The notes below the pieces were generated by a model that was given only the letters and a program-made list of their open reading frames with translations, ran no database searches and was not told the origin of the DNA. From Pseudomonadota bacterium (GTDB lineage: Bacteria > Desulfobacterota > Desulfobacteria > Desulfobacterales > JAHIVH01), in assembly GCA_018816735.1 (NCBI GenBank), contig JAHIVH010000054.1:144146-208145 (forward strand): a stretch of 64,000 nt of DNA, given 5' to 3'. Shown piece after piece: positions 8,877 through 18,987 of this stretch. The translations under genes and the position numbers were made by a program. Positions within the stretch are counted from its first letter, which is position 1. Each line of letters starts with the position of its first letter.

Positions 8877-8940
8877 TGCTTGGGTTCGTTGGGTTTATTG
8901 GGTTGAATGGTTTATTGGTTCGGTAGCTCATTGGTTTTTA
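8877..8940 (+). repeat. Degenerate TTGGGTT-type tandem repeat
   Basis: A run of short, imperfect units built on TTGGGTT / TTGGTT fills the start of the gap between the amidotransferase and topoisomerase genes. Similar TTGGTT-rich sequence recurs at 40.9-41.0 kb. The units are too short and irregular for CRISPR. The rest of the gap to 9123 is AT-rich, with only a ribosome site (AAGGAAAG) before 9124. Confidence 0.6.
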
Positions 8941-9123
8941 ATAGAATGGCCAACCGCCTTTAACCCTCACCTCCTTGTTTTTATTACCTTTCACATTTGT
9001 CCTCATATTCTTTTCTTGATTCCAGCCGGTTTTGATGTAAAAACTTGGTCGATATCGGATTAAATTGTTACGTCTAACAAGAATATTTCTAAATGAATAA
9101 TATCGTATTTATAAGGAAAGCCC

Positions 9124-11262
9124 ATGACCCGTCTCATAATCAGTGAAAAACCAAGCATGGGTCGCGCCATAGCTTCTGCTCTGGGCATTCAAGGAAAGGG
9201 GCGCAGTTTTATTCAGAACAATGACATCATCGTTACGTGGTGTGTGGGACATCTGGTCGAGGCTGTAGGTCCCGAAGCATATGATCCAAAGCTTAAATCG
9301 TGGAGGCTGGAGATGCTGCCATTTTTCCCTGACCCTTTTCGCTACGTTACCATCTCCGCTACCAGGGATCAGTACGAGATTGTGGCAAAACTCATGACCC
9401 GAGAAGATGTCGTTGATGTGGTCAACGCCACAGATGCCGGACGCGAAGGCGAGCTTATCTTTGATCTCGTGTATCGTTTATCCGGATGCACAAAACCGGT
9501 TCAAAGATTCTGGACATCGAGTCTCACCGACAACGCGATTCGGGAAGCCTATTCCCGCATGAAGCCAGGCGAGGCTTATATCGGTCTGAGGGATGCGGCA
9601 CGCAGCCGCCAGGAATCCGACTGGCTGGTCGGGATCAACTGCACGCGAGCCCAGACGATTGTCATGCAGCGGGCCGGAGGAGAAGGCGTTTATTCCATTG
9701 GCCGGGTGCAGACGCCGACGCTTGCCCTTCTTGTGAATCGGGAACTGGAAATCCTTAATTTCGTGCCCAGAGACTTCTGGACCCTGATAGCGACGTTTCA
9801 GGCAATGGGCGGGATCTACAAGGGCAAATGGTTCCGGAAAGTCGATGGCAAAGACCAGGACAGATTCAGTCTTGAAGAAGACGCAAAAGAACTATCGAAC
9901 AGGCTTTCCGGTTTGCCCGGAAAAGTCTCTTCGGTCACATCTAAATCTGTCTCCATACGGCCGGAACTGCTCTACGATTTGACCAATCTTCAGAAAGAAG
10001 CAAACAAACGGTTTGGATTCACGGCCGGACATACCCTTGAAGTGGCTCAGGGACTTTATGAGGCCAAGCTTATCAGTTATCCGCGGACGAACTCCAGATG
10101 CCTCACGGAATCGGACGAACAGAAGGCCACCGGCTGGATCAGAGCTATCGCTCAGGGACAGCTTACGCATTTGCAACCCTTTGTGGCGGAACTGAGAACC
10201 CGCTGGCCCATCAAGCTTGACAAGCGCTTCGTTAATGACAAGGAGGTCGAAGATCACTCGGCGCTGGTGCCCACAGATAACCCTGCAAAAAGTCTTCAGG
10301 GTGATAATTTGAAAATATACGAGTTGATCGCTCGCCGCTTCCTATCGGTGTACTTCCCGGAACGTATTGAAAACAAGACAACCATCATCACGAAGATCGA
10401 TAAGGAAACATTCAAGACAACAGGAACCGTTTTGAAGGAACCGGGATGGTCTGCAGTCGATCCGCCACATAGTCGGCCCAAAAAAGAAAAGGCGAAGTCT
10501 GACGGCCCGGAAGAGGAGGAAGACTCTGGACTTCTCCCTGCAGTTGCCAAGGCTGAGGAGGTTGAAACAAAGGAACTCTCTACAAAAGCAGGTAAAACTT
10601 CTCCACCCAAGCGGATGACCGAAGGGGATCTGCTTGGGTCCATGCAAAGTGCGGGGAAGGAACTGGAGGATGATGAACTGAAGGGAGCCATGAAGGACTG
10701 CGGTTTGGGCACGCCCGCAACCCGGGCCAACATTATTGAAACCCTTTTGAAGCGTGGATTTGTCGAACGCGTGCGAAAAATCCTGCAGCCAACGGCCAAG
10801 GGAACCGAACTGGTTCAGTCCATCCGAACCGAAAGCCTAAAAAGTCCCAAGATGACTGGAGAATGGGAGGCAAGACTGGAAAGAATCCGGCGCGGGGAGG
10901 GGAGCCGGGGTGAATTCATGGACGATATCAAGACCTTCGTTACAGAACTGGTGAATCAGATCAAGAAGAATGCGCCACAGGGCAAACCAAGAGTTTACGG
11001 CACAGTGGTAGGACGCTGCCTTAAATGCAATTCTAATCTCCATCTGAGAGACTGGAAAGGGCATTATTATGTGAAGTGTGCCGCTTCGGCAGACCCTGCC
11101 TGTCAGATGTCCTATGATTCAGATGCTGAAGGGAAACCCTTGGCGTTCTGTCGCTTCTGTAAGGGTCCGGTGCGTACCACTCGAAATGGCGGAAAAATCT
11201 GCGCCCAATGCAACAAATGGCAGACAGCAAAAAATTCTCTTCAAGGTCATATGAAAACATAG
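9124..11262 (+). CDS. topB: DNA topoisomerase III (type IA)
   Basis: The 712-residue protein opens with the TOPRIM segment (LIISEKPSMGRAIASALG; VNATDAGREGELIF with the DxD-type acidic residues) and has the active-site Tyr at 319 in LISYPRTNS. A nicking-closing enzyme of this type decatenates DNA and relaxes negative supercoils. The C-terminal part is longer than in the minimal enzyme: an acidic low-complexity insert (about residues 455-500) splits the core, and the tail carries two Cys pairs (CLKCNS and CRFCKG/CAQCNK) that look like zinc ribbons. The start is supported by AAGGAAAG three bases upstream. It stands alone. TopB copies of this kind are often carried by integrative elements, but no integrase or conjugation gene is near. 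Confidence 0.93.
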   Translation: MTRLIISEKPSMGRAIASALGIQGKGRSFIQNNDIIVTWCVGHLVEAVGPEAYDPKLKSWRLEMLPFFPDPFRYVTISATRDQYEIVAKLMTREDVVDVVNATDAGREGELIFDLVYRLSGCTKPVQRFWTSSLTDNAIREAYSRMKPGEAYIGLRDAARSRQESDWLVGINCTRAQTIVMQRAGGEGVYSIGRVQTPTLALLVNRELEILNFVPRDFWTLIATFQAMGGIYKGKWFRKVDGKDQDRFSLEEDAKELSNRLSGLPGKVSSVTSKSVSIRPELLYDLTNLQKEANKRFGFTAGHTLEVAQGLYEAKLISYPRTNSRCLTESDEQKATGWIRAIAQGQLTHLQPFVAELRTRWPIKLDKRFVNDKEVEDHSALVPTDNPAKSLQGDNLKIYELIARRFLSVYFPERIENKTTIITKIDKETFKTTGTVLKEPGWSAVDPPHSRPKKEKAKSDGPEEEEDSGLLPAVAKAEEVETKELSTKAGKTSPPKRMTEGDLLGSMQSAGKELEDDELKGAMKDCGLGTPATRANIIETLLKRGFVERVRKILQPTAKGTELVQSIRTESLKSPKMTGEWEARLERIRRGEGSRGEFMDDIKTFVTELVNQIKKNAPQGKPRVYGTVVGRCLKCNSNLHLRDWKGHYYVKCAASADPACQMSYDSDAEGKPLAFCRFCKGPVRTTRNGGKICAQCNKWQTAKNSLQGHMKT

Positions 11263-11564
11263 ATGTGTTTTTCGGGTTTGACGCTTGCAAAACATCATCC
11301 GGCCATTATGTCCGGTTAAATCAGAATTTGGTCCAATGTCGCATAAGGGGAGGTTGTGGTAACTTTCCCAAAAGTCACAATATTCGCAAATGCTGTTCTT
11401 GACGTGCATACATGATTATGATTATTGTTTAGCCATTCATATCTTCATTTGTTTATTCCAAAGAGAATATTTTTCCGGAACATAATTTTCAACTATTGAC
11501 CAATAGATGGCGGCTATATTGCTGCAGGGGAAAGGGGTATTGTAACCAAAACGGCTTCCTGGCC
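11263..11564. other. Intergenic region, no feature recognised
   Basis: About 300 bases between the convergent topB and YcaO genes. Short frames on both strands lack ribosome sites. I see no clear terminator stem with a T run and no RNA gene. Confidence 0.5.
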
Positions 11565-13274
11565 TTAGATTGTTTTATGCAGATCCAGATAATTCCGGAA
11601 CAACTCCGGGTGAACCCTGGAATAGCCGTCAAAATCGCCCAATATTTCCATGCCCGGTATGATCGCTTTGACAACCGGAAGGCCGATATCTTTCCGGGTC
11701 AGGTTAATATAGTAAGGCTGGTAACGGTTTCTGATCAATAATGCTTCCAAAAGTGCCAGATCAGATGTGGGGTCTCCTGTGGAATAATCGGGCAAATCCT
11801 CATAATCGACGCAAATAAGGTCCTGGGGACCGGGTTGGGACGGCGGGCTATCAGGAAAAGGGCAGGTGGTTTCGGTTATGGCTGAAATGATGGCCCGTTT
11901 GGCGCTTAGGCTTGCGGCCGCCCCTTTTTGTATTTCTCCTGCTTTGTCCACGACAAAGCAGCGGCAGCACGGGATTCCCATGGGGCCTGTGATATCCTGA
12001 AACTGGAGTTCTACACCTGCATTTCGATAGGCTTGAAGCAGGGAGGCTATCTTTTCATTTCTTGAGACAAACCGGAAAAACGTGGATTTGTCTACAGGCA
12101 TGGTAGACTCCTGGTGCCGCTCGATCACCTCAAGAAGTGCAGACACTTTGGCTTGTTCTATCGTGTTTCCCGAGGCAAAGCCGGTGGAGCCAATGCCTGA
12201 AAACAGGTCTATTTCATCCAGATTGCAGAAAAGAAATATGCATTGCACGGGAATCCATGCGTTTTTCCTGCCGTGCTCATCCGGGGTTTCCCCGCAAATC
12301 CAGTGAAGCGGCTCATCCTGATAACTTACCTCCAGGGCAAGGTCATTGGGATTGACGGCGGTTGCATGTTCAGACTGGAGTTCGGTGAACGACGCCAGTC
12401 TGACAGGATAGGGACTTTGATAGTCTGAAACGCACTCTTTTGAGATGGAAGAAAATGCCGAGCATCGCTCGACAATTTCCATCATCAGGGATGCCCTGGC
12501 ATCGTCCGGTGTCAGCCCTTTTCCATAGCTGGTCTGTTTCCCTGAAAAGGAAAAACGGTTCCGGTTATTTTCAATACAGGTATCAAATGTCCATGATCTT
12601 AAAAGTGCAATCGGGCTCAGGCTTGACTGGTGGCGCATCAATTCTCCCATATCGACCCCTGCCTTCACCAGTCTTTTTTCAGCGATTTCGGCTGTTTCCA
12701 GAGGAGAGAAGGATTGGGCGTCCTTGTGTCCGGGTTTCAGGAACGATTTTCGTATTTCCGTTATGGATACCGGTTTTTCTCCTTGCCTGTGGCCCTTATC
12801 ATAAGTCATCAGGCGCAATCCGGATTCATCCGGGGACGGGAGCGGTGTGTGGTTGAAAAAATTTTCTCTGAACAGGGTTATCCATTGGCTGTGAAGCTCC
12901 CGCTCAGGTTCGAAAACCGACCGGATATTGATCAGTGGGGAATGCCGGCAAAGCGCTTTAATGTCTTTCTTTAAAAATTGTTTTTCCGTATGCCTTTGTC
13001 CGTTTGCCAACAGCAGATGCTCCAGTATCAAGGCCATGAGCACGCCATCTTTCTCCTTTTTGGCTTCTCGCAGCAGACCATCGATCTGTTCAGACGTCAG
13101 TTTACCGATCTCGGCCAACGCATATTTATGTAGAAAATCGTCATAGGGACGCAGCCGGAGAAGCGTGAGGCTTTCTTCAACTGTCAGGTCGTTTTCAGGA
13201 ACCACGGAAAAAAAACCGGTCTGGCTTTTGGTGGTTATCAGTTCCAGGTGATAGCGTATTTCTCTGTTTTTCAA
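11565..13274 (-). CDS. YcaO-family ATP-dependent cyclodehydratase-like protein
   Basis: The open frame runs up to 13490 but overlaps the upstream gene, so I place the start at TTG 13274, which has GGAG five bases upstream and leaves a 46-bp gap. This gives 569 residues. The C-terminal two thirds is a YcaO domain with its three ATP/Mg acidic motifs: SLMMEIVER, SALLEVIERHQES and a later AITETTCPF. YcaO enzymes phosphorylate an amide backbone to make azolines, thioamides or macroamidines on peptides or proteins. There is no C-terminal PxPxP and no TfuA or RiPP precursor in view, so this is a stand-alone YcaO of unknown substrate. The N-terminal 200 residues are helical and unassigned. Confidence 0.85.
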   Translation of the reverse strand: MKNREIRYHLELITTKSQTGFFSVVPENDLTVEESLTLLRLRPYDDFLHKYALAEIGKLTSEQIDGLLREAKKEKDGVLMALILEHLLLANGQRHTEKQFLKKDIKALCRHSPLINIRSVFEPERELHSQWITLFRENFFNHTPLPSPDESGLRLMTYDKGHRQGEKPVSITEIRKSFLKPGHKDAQSFSPLETAEIAEKRLVKAGVDMGELMRHQSSLSPIALLRSWTFDTCIENNRNRFSFSGKQTSYGKGLTPDDARASLMMEIVERCSAFSSISKECVSDYQSPYPVRLASFTELQSEHATAVNPNDLALEVSYQDEPLHWICGETPDEHGRKNAWIPVQCIFLFCNLDEIDLFSGIGSTGFASGNTIEQAKVSALLEVIERHQESTMPVDKSTFFRFVSRNEKIASLLQAYRNAGVELQFQDITGPMGIPCCRCFVVDKAGEIQKGAAASLSAKRAIISAITETTCPFPDSPPSQPGPQDLICVDYEDLPDYSTGDPTSDLALLEALLIRNRYQPYYINLTRKDIGLPVVKAIIPGMEILGDFDGYSRVHPELFRNYLDLHKTI

Positions 13275-13320
13275 GTGATCTCCATAAATATAACATGTTA
13301 TTTCATAACGTAATGGTGCA

Positions 13321-14460
13321 TCACACCCGTTCAATAATACCGATTCTTGACATAAAGATGAAAACGGCGTCCGCAAGTTTGCGGGCGAATTCCATGCGAA
13401 TTTGCGGATTTTTCGTTCGGATTTCCCGGCAGACTTCGAGTTGAAATCCACTGATAAAGCGCGAATCAGTGTAACCGTATTCATTGTCAATGCCGTCGTC
13501 TCTGACCCCGCAAAATGCCTGAATGTTGTATCCGCCGCTCAGATTAAGGATCGGGCTTTTCAGGTCATGCCTGGGGGACACCGAATACTTCTTTTTATGG
13601 GTTCTGTTCAACTCGTCCATGCCATCCTGCAATAGGGACCCGAAATTTTCATGGATGCTGCTTTTCCCGCGAAGCAATCCTGCGAAATCGGTTTCCGCGT
13701 GGAGTTTTTTTGATAAAAATCTGATGGAGCTTTTTTCAGCATAAGCTTTTGCCGAAGTATTTAGCTTGCTATCCGGGTTCGAGAGATCGGTTGCGGTCAG
13801 GTTGTAGCCAACCATGATGTCCGCACCATAATTGTCCGGTTTTCCGTGAAGATCAATGAACAGTCCGGTGTGATTGGTTTTCAATACCTCCGGAACAGCA
13901 ACATCGCCGATAAAGTGTTCATGGAAATCCTTCCAGGCTTGTCCGCCTCTTCCGGTTATGGGATTGCAGTCCACGCCCCATCCTCTGTTCTGATCTATTT
14001 GGGTCCGGGAGAGCGTGTTGATGATGACGTGCGGGTATTTCCCGTGGGTTTTTTCCCTGATTGCGTTGATGATGTCATATGCGAGTTCGATGGTTTTCAC
14101 ATCATTATTCCTGTTGATTACCATCCCGTCACAGAAACCTTTCCGGTCCGGGATATCGGAGGGAACACGTTCACCACCGTGGGGGACAGAGATAATCAAA
14201 GGCAGGTTTCCGGCAAGGTAGACCACATCACCTGATTTGCTTGTATCTATTGAATAAAGCTTGCCCGGGACGGGGACGGTTTTTCCGATGGTAAAGGGGG
14301 ATGCTTCCGGCAAGACAAAGGCGTGGTTTTGATCCTTGGTCTGCAGCCGGGATTTTTTCGGTGGTTGCATGCATGACATAGACATCACGTTCACGCATAA
14401 CAGCAGGGCCATCCATTTTATATGTGTTTTTCGGATGACCGGTATGTGGGTTTTTTTCAT
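13321..14460 (-). CDS. N-formylglutamate amidohydrolase-like lipoprotein
   Basis: The start at ATG 14460 is chosen for its GAAGGG ribosome site; the longer frame to 14643 lacks one. The 379-residue protein has a hydrophobic leader ending M-S-M-S-C, a lipobox, so it is probably a membrane-anchored lipoprotein. The mature part shows the N-formylglutamate amidohydrolase/zinc-hydrolase pattern: ISVPHGG, a DQNRGW segment and FIDLHG, which supply candidate metal ligands. Family members cleave formyl amides or related amide bonds; this one acts outside the cytoplasm, so histidine breakdown is unlikely. It is the first gene of a probable operon with the YcaO gene. The substrate is unknown. Confidence 0.82.
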   Translation of the reverse strand: MKKTHIPVIRKTHIKWMALLLCVNVMSMSCMQPPKKSRLQTKDQNHAFVLPEASPFTIGKTVPVPGKLYSIDTSKSGDVVYLAGNLPLIISVPHGGERVPSDIPDRKGFCDGMVINRNNDVKTIELAYDIINAIREKTHGKYPHVIINTLSRTQIDQNRGWGVDCNPITGRGGQAWKDFHEHFIGDVAVPEVLKTNHTGLFIDLHGKPDNYGADIMVGYNLTATDLSNPDSKLNTSAKAYAEKSSIRFLSKKLHAETDFAGLLRGKSSIHENFGSLLQDGMDELNRTHKKKYSVSPRHDLKSPILNLSGGYNIQAFCGVRDDGIDNEYGYTDSRFISGFQLEVCREIRTKNPQIRMEFARKLADAVFIFMSRIGIIERV

Positions 14461-14727
14461 GGGTAATTTCCCTTCAGTCCGCCTGTCAATGGGCAAAGTG
14501 TTATTTTTATGTACCAATAATATAATTGTCCTATCAATGCCAGAATTAATTATTGACATCCGGTTCTGCAGATGGATCAAACACTTCTCCTTTAAAGAAA
14601 AGCAAGATCTGAAACATTGAAAGCAAGAATAGCCATGCAGCATAAGTCCATTCGATATATTGATGTAAGAAAAAGAAAACCATTACAATCAATATATACA
14701 TGAATATTCATATGGAGGTAACCCGGT

Positions 14728-17700
14728 ATGTTTAAAAGGAAGATGCCGTGGATGATTTTTCTTTTGGCCTTGACCCTTTTTTCATGCGCAAGGAATGATG
14801 GTTCAGTGAATGATAGCGCTGGCCTGCCTTTTGGATTTCAGGATAATAGTGTTCCGAATGAATTTGATGATTTTGAAATTGTTTCTGTTTTAAAGGATGG
14901 CGGGACACTGGAGGAAATTTATGATGATATAGATGGCAAAGGTGTCAGTGACAAACTGGAAGTTCTGGTCAACAGCAATATTGACGAGTTCATCGCCTAC
15001 TCAAAGAATTCAAGTGATCTTCTGGACAATCACACCGGCATTGTTATCCGGTTGATGGACACTCGGGTAAAGGGTGTTCTTGAATGGCTTATCGACAGAG
15101 ATCCTTTAAAAAAATCAAAGCTTTATGACTATACATCCGCCAGTTACGATGACATGGATGCGTTTTATGATCCTTCAAAGGAATCCGCCTATATGGCGAA
15201 TTATTATTCATTTCTGGACGACCTTTCAGATCAGGATGAAGAAGGCGCCAAAGCCTGCTGGAAGGAGATGCTCCGGTTCGGTGGCAAGGCCTGTCAATAC
15301 ATGATTGATACCAAAGACAAGGATGAATTGAGAGATGACATTCAGGAAATAATTGATGATCTTCTGGATGAAGATTTTGAAGAAGATTTTCTCGATATAA
15401 CGGAGTTTGTCGGAAAAATGCTGATACAGGCCGATTATCCCATGTGGGTTGATGCTGAAGGGCATGTCCTTCAGCGTGAGGAAATCGATCCGGAAAAGGA
15501 CACCAGCCTGGATCTGGGAAATGTGGTCAAAGGTGCCAATATCCTCCTCAGATGGGTCAACAAAATGATGGCTGAGGAACACAACCGCGAACGTGTAAAT
15601 GATGTGATTCGCGAAATCGCAGAACTCTTCAACCCGGACGATAGCGAGACCAACAAAAAAATCATCAAACAACTTGTTTACAATCTGGAAGACCTTTTTA
15701 CCGTGGGCGGAGATACGTACAAGTCAGATCCCCGGTACCATCAAAGTGATGATGAAATTGAATCCAATGCCGAGCTGGGGGAGACATTGAGAGAGTACTT
15801 CCCAAGCCTTTTGCAATTCAGTCTCCGGTCAGACCGTGACGCGTCCATGATTGTGGATAATGAGTGGCGGAAAAAAATTTATCCGCTTTACCAGATGATT
15901 CAATACCTGAAGAACCTTCAGTTCGATCCGGACGAGCAGAGCATAGAAGATACGCTCATGGACATGCTCAAATATGATTTTCTGGGCCGGGACAGAACCG
16001 ACCCTGAAGCCGGGGCCTATCCCATACCGTTTCTGGAACATACCATGTTTACCATTGCAACGGTGTTGAATTTGGGTTTTGACGATGGCGGGGCAACCGG
16101 GGAGATCGATCCTGCAGTTGCAGATGTCCGGAAGAACCATGGGCATGGGACAAGCCGGGCGATGCTCACATTGAATGACATTTTTTTCAGTATCACCACC
16201 CATGCCTTATTGGAGGTTGGAAGCACAGCGTTTATGGGGCTGTTTGATATGACGCTTTTTCCCACAGATGGCGAACATATTTCACGAAGCCACAAGCCTT
16301 TTAAACGCAATGAGATGGATCAGAAACGATTTTATTATAATCAGAATTATGGTGCCCTGAATCTGGTTGCAGGACCCGGCATCGGAGATGCCGGGTCTCC
16401 TGATGGGGGAAATCTTGACACGGGCGACAACGTCATGAACAGTTACAGGCCTTATAATCCTACAGGTTTTGAGGAGTATAATGCCGCTCAATGGCTGAAC
16501 ACCTGGATTTCACGGATTTGCTTTAACGGGGAAGGACCGTTTTACTATGCCGATCCGAACGCCAGGACGGTCAAGGTAAATGGGAAAACCTATCATGAAT
16601 ATCTGAGGCCCAACGGTAAGGTTTACGCCCTGGTCAATACCGATTCAGAAACCTGGAAATACATTTACCCTACGGATATCGGAGATGCGGAAGATGAAGA
16701 TACCCTCGTGGTATCAGGCTATCTTTCCCCGAGTGATAAAAAAGCAGGCGATAAAATTGCAAAAAAGCAACGGTTTAACCGGTATTTTGATGCATGGGAT
16801 TCAGACTATTTTATCATCAAGTATCCCCTTATGTTTGGTAACACCTATGTTTCTCCGGACAATTCATCCGGCAATCTCGACACCACTACGATTTCTTCCG
16901 ATAAATATGCTGGTGCGCTTCACTACAAGGAACTCATTGAGGCAAACGATCACAGACGGGCCTGTGCGTCACCTCTGGAGGCATTTTACAGAAATCATCA
17001 GTGGCTCTGGAATGAAAAAAAGGTGGTAAGTATCATACCGTTATATTTAAGTGCTGATCTCTCTGCATTTGGCCTGGGAGCAGGTTTTATTCCGATTGGT
17101 GCTGTATATCAGACTGCTGAAGTAAACGGAATGGGCGGTTTTGCTGATGCCAGAAAATTCAAAGGAAATCACATATGGGCGAAAAAAGGGGAATCCGGAA
17201 CGTCAACCATTCCCGGAGATTACCGGGTCGAACTTGCAGCCAGTCTTACCACAGATACCCTAGATCTGGGTTTGACCGGCAGCATCACAGAACAGCTCGT
17301 GTTTGAAATGACATTCGATGTCGGTAATTTTGAACCGTCGATTATCGGAAAAAATGCACCGTCAATTTCAAGACTCGCTTTTCCAAGAAGTCCTAAAATG
17401 ATCCGCGAAAACGGCATCGAAGATTACACATTGGGTTCCCTTGAGTTTGAAGTGGGAGATGACATATGGGAACATCGAAGCGCGTATCTGCCATTGTTTG
17501 TTTCGCTTACGGCCGGCATGTATGATAATACGGTCAAATACCCCTATTATAACGATCCGGATTCCAAAACCAATATCCGGCTGGGCGGGAAAATATTTTT
17601 TGAGGGGCTTGCCCCGCTTTTGAAACCCCTGATGTATTATCAGAAAGACAAAGGCTCCCCCCCCTATAACTGCTGGAAGCCGAGAGTCTATGGCGACAGC

Positions 17701-18915
17701 CTGGCACCGTATGGCAACTTTCAGGGGAATGCCTACCTTCAGTCATCGGCTGCTTTTTACAGCGATAAAAATCCTCTTGTCGACTGGGATGGCAGTGAAG
17801 AGGAACAGCTGTTTTTCCTTCCGGCGCCGATAAAGACATTAATCAATTCTTTGGTCGACAGTGACGTGACAGATCCGGCCAGACGGATGGATGGTATCAT
17901 ACCGCTCATACTTTCCAAAACAAAAATGCTTACGGCCATGCTCAAAATGCTGTTAAGCGATGTGAATGATACGGATGAATTCAATCAGGCCTTTGAACAG
18001 ATGATCACATCCTTGAAAACCACCAGGGGAGAAATGACCCGGATCCTTGAAGGTGAAGAACGATACGGAGAGGGGGGCTCTCCTAAAAAATTCATTTATC
18101 CGGACTGGATGTTTGTGGAAGGGATCGAATCCACAAAAGACGCCTATGGCGTTTACACAGAATTTACCGGCGCCCGTGATGAAGATACGATTTTCGATGA
18201 CATCGTGGATGCATTGGTGGGCAAGGACGCGATTGATGATGAGAACGATGGGTATGGCCTTGCCAGCTACCCGGATGACAAGAAATCATCGGATGGCAAG
18301 CCGGATTTTGGCGATGCGGACTGGAAGGATTTTGAGGACGGTTTTGACGACCTGGTCCATCTCGCCCACAAAGACAGCAAATACTCAATAACGGAAAGTA
18401 TCATTTCCATAAATGAATCCTTTTTCGGAAACGGCTGCATCTATTCGGATGATCAAATCACAGGCCTTCTTTACGGTGCAGGAAAACTCTTTACCTATTA
18501 TGACTCGGTAAAAAAAGAATGGGTTTACCAGGGCCAGGAAGGATTTGACGATATCTATAAAATTCTTACGGAAACGCTTCCTGATATTCACGATCAGATC
18601 AAGGATGAGCCGACTGAAATTGGGGGAAGTACTTATACGACAGACAATTACTGGGATATGTTAATGATTGTCGCGGATCTTTTAAAAGAGGGCGGTATTC
18701 TGGATTATGTGATAGACACGGTAACTGTTGATGCGGAGTGGGAGAAGGTCTTTGGTGATCTGGATACGTTTCTCAAGAAGGATTTTATATCCAGCAAGGA
18801 CCCCTTGTGGTCTACGGTTTCCAGGCTTATTGAGGATATGTCCGTTGCCATGGATGAAAGCCAGGGGGTAGACCTGGAAAGCTTATACAGAGACTATGGG
18901 TTCCAGTTGAACTGA
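14728..18915 (+). CDS. Very large lipoprotein of unknown function (1395 aa)
   Basis: The N terminus is a lipoprotein signal (MFKRKMPWMIFLLALTLFSC, Cys about residue 20), and the ribosome site GGAGGT stands 8 bases upstream. The mature protein is strongly acidic, with many Asp-rich turns (DDIDGKG, DDLLDEDFEEDF, DDENDGYG) that could bind calcium. No catalytic motif or known domain is recognised. The first 450 residues look helical; a central part (about 500-1000) is mixed with many aromatic residues; the last 300 are helical again. It is probably exported to the outer membrane. It is monocistronic, converging on the FN3/beta-barrel gene. Confidence 0.85.
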   Translation: MFKRKMPWMIFLLALTLFSCARNDGSVNDSAGLPFGFQDNSVPNEFDDFEIVSVLKDGGTLEEIYDDIDGKGVSDKLEVLVNSNIDEFIAYSKNSSDLLDNHTGIVIRLMDTRVKGVLEWLIDRDPLKKSKLYDYTSASYDDMDAFYDPSKESAYMANYYSFLDDLSDQDEEGAKACWKEMLRFGGKACQYMIDTKDKDELRDDIQEIIDDLLDEDFEEDFLDITEFVGKMLIQADYPMWVDAEGHVLQREEIDPEKDTSLDLGNVVKGANILLRWVNKMMAEEHNRERVNDVIREIAELFNPDDSETNKKIIKQLVYNLEDLFTVGGDTYKSDPRYHQSDDEIESNAELGETLREYFPSLLQFSLRSDRDASMIVDNEWRKKIYPLYQMIQYLKNLQFDPDEQSIEDTLMDMLKYDFLGRDRTDPEAGAYPIPFLEHTMFTIATVLNLGFDDGGATGEIDPAVADVRKNHGHGTSRAMLTLNDIFFSITTHALLEVGSTAFMGLFDMTLFPTDGEHISRSHKPFKRNEMDQKRFYYNQNYGALNLVAGPGIGDAGSPDGGNLDTGDNVMNSYRPYNPTGFEEYNAAQWLNTWISRICFNGEGPFYYADPNARTVKVNGKTYHEYLRPNGKVYALVNTDSETWKYIYPTDIGDAEDEDTLVVSGYLSPSDKKAGDKIAKKQRFNRYFDAWDSDYFIIKYPLMFGNTYVSPDNSSGNLDTTTISSDKYAGALHYKELIEANDHRRACASPLEAFYRNHQWLWNEKKVVSIIPLYLSADLSAFGLGAGFIPIGAVYQTAEVNGMGGFADARKFKGNHIWAKKGESGTSTIPGDYRVELAASLTTDTLDLGLTGSITEQLVFEMTFDVGNFEPSIIGKNAPSISRLAFPRSPKMIRENGIEDYTLGSLEFEVGDDIWEHRSAYLPLFVSLTAGMYDNTVKYPYYNDPDSKTNIRLGGKIFFEGLAPLLKPLMYYQKDKGSPPYNCWKPRVYGDSLAPYGNFQGNAYLQSSAAFYSDKNPLVDWDGSEEEQLFFLPAPIKTLINSLVDSDVTDPARRMDGIIPLILSKTKMLTAMLKMLLSDVNDTDEFNQAFEQMITSLKTTRGEMTRILEGEERYGEGGSPKKFIYPDWMFVEGIESTKDAYGVYTEFTGARDEDTIFDDIVDALVGKDAIDDENDGYGLASYPDDKKSSDGKPDFGDADWKDFEDGFDDLVHLAHKDSKYSITESIISINESFFGNGCIYSDDQITGLLYGAGKLFTYYDSVKKEWVYQGQEGFDDIYKILTETLPDIHDQIKDEPTEIGGSTYTTDNYWDMLMIVADLLKEGGILDYVIDTVTVDAEWEKVFGDLDTFLKKDFISSKDPLWSTVSRLIEDMSVAMDESQGVDLESLYRDYGFQLN

Positions 18916-18987
18916 TGCCAGGCCCATACCTGAACCGGGATACCACCTTCCCGGGATTGTCTGCCAGGTCTTTCATTTCGATCCCGA

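Noticed and set aside
8877..8940. CRISPR array
   Set aside because: Units are short, irregular and have no distinct spacers; no cas gene is in the window.
9124..11262. Integrative element around topB
   Set aside because: TopB can mark such elements, but no integrase, relaxase, partition gene or attachment repeat is seen on either side.
13275..13490. Longer N terminus of the YcaO protein
   Set aside because: It would overlap the upstream hydrolase gene by 170 bases and has no ribosome site; TTG 13274 with GGAG is better.
18916..18987. Terminator between the large lipoprotein and the FN3 gene
   Set aside because: A CCGGGA/TCCCGG stem exists but no T run follows on either strand.
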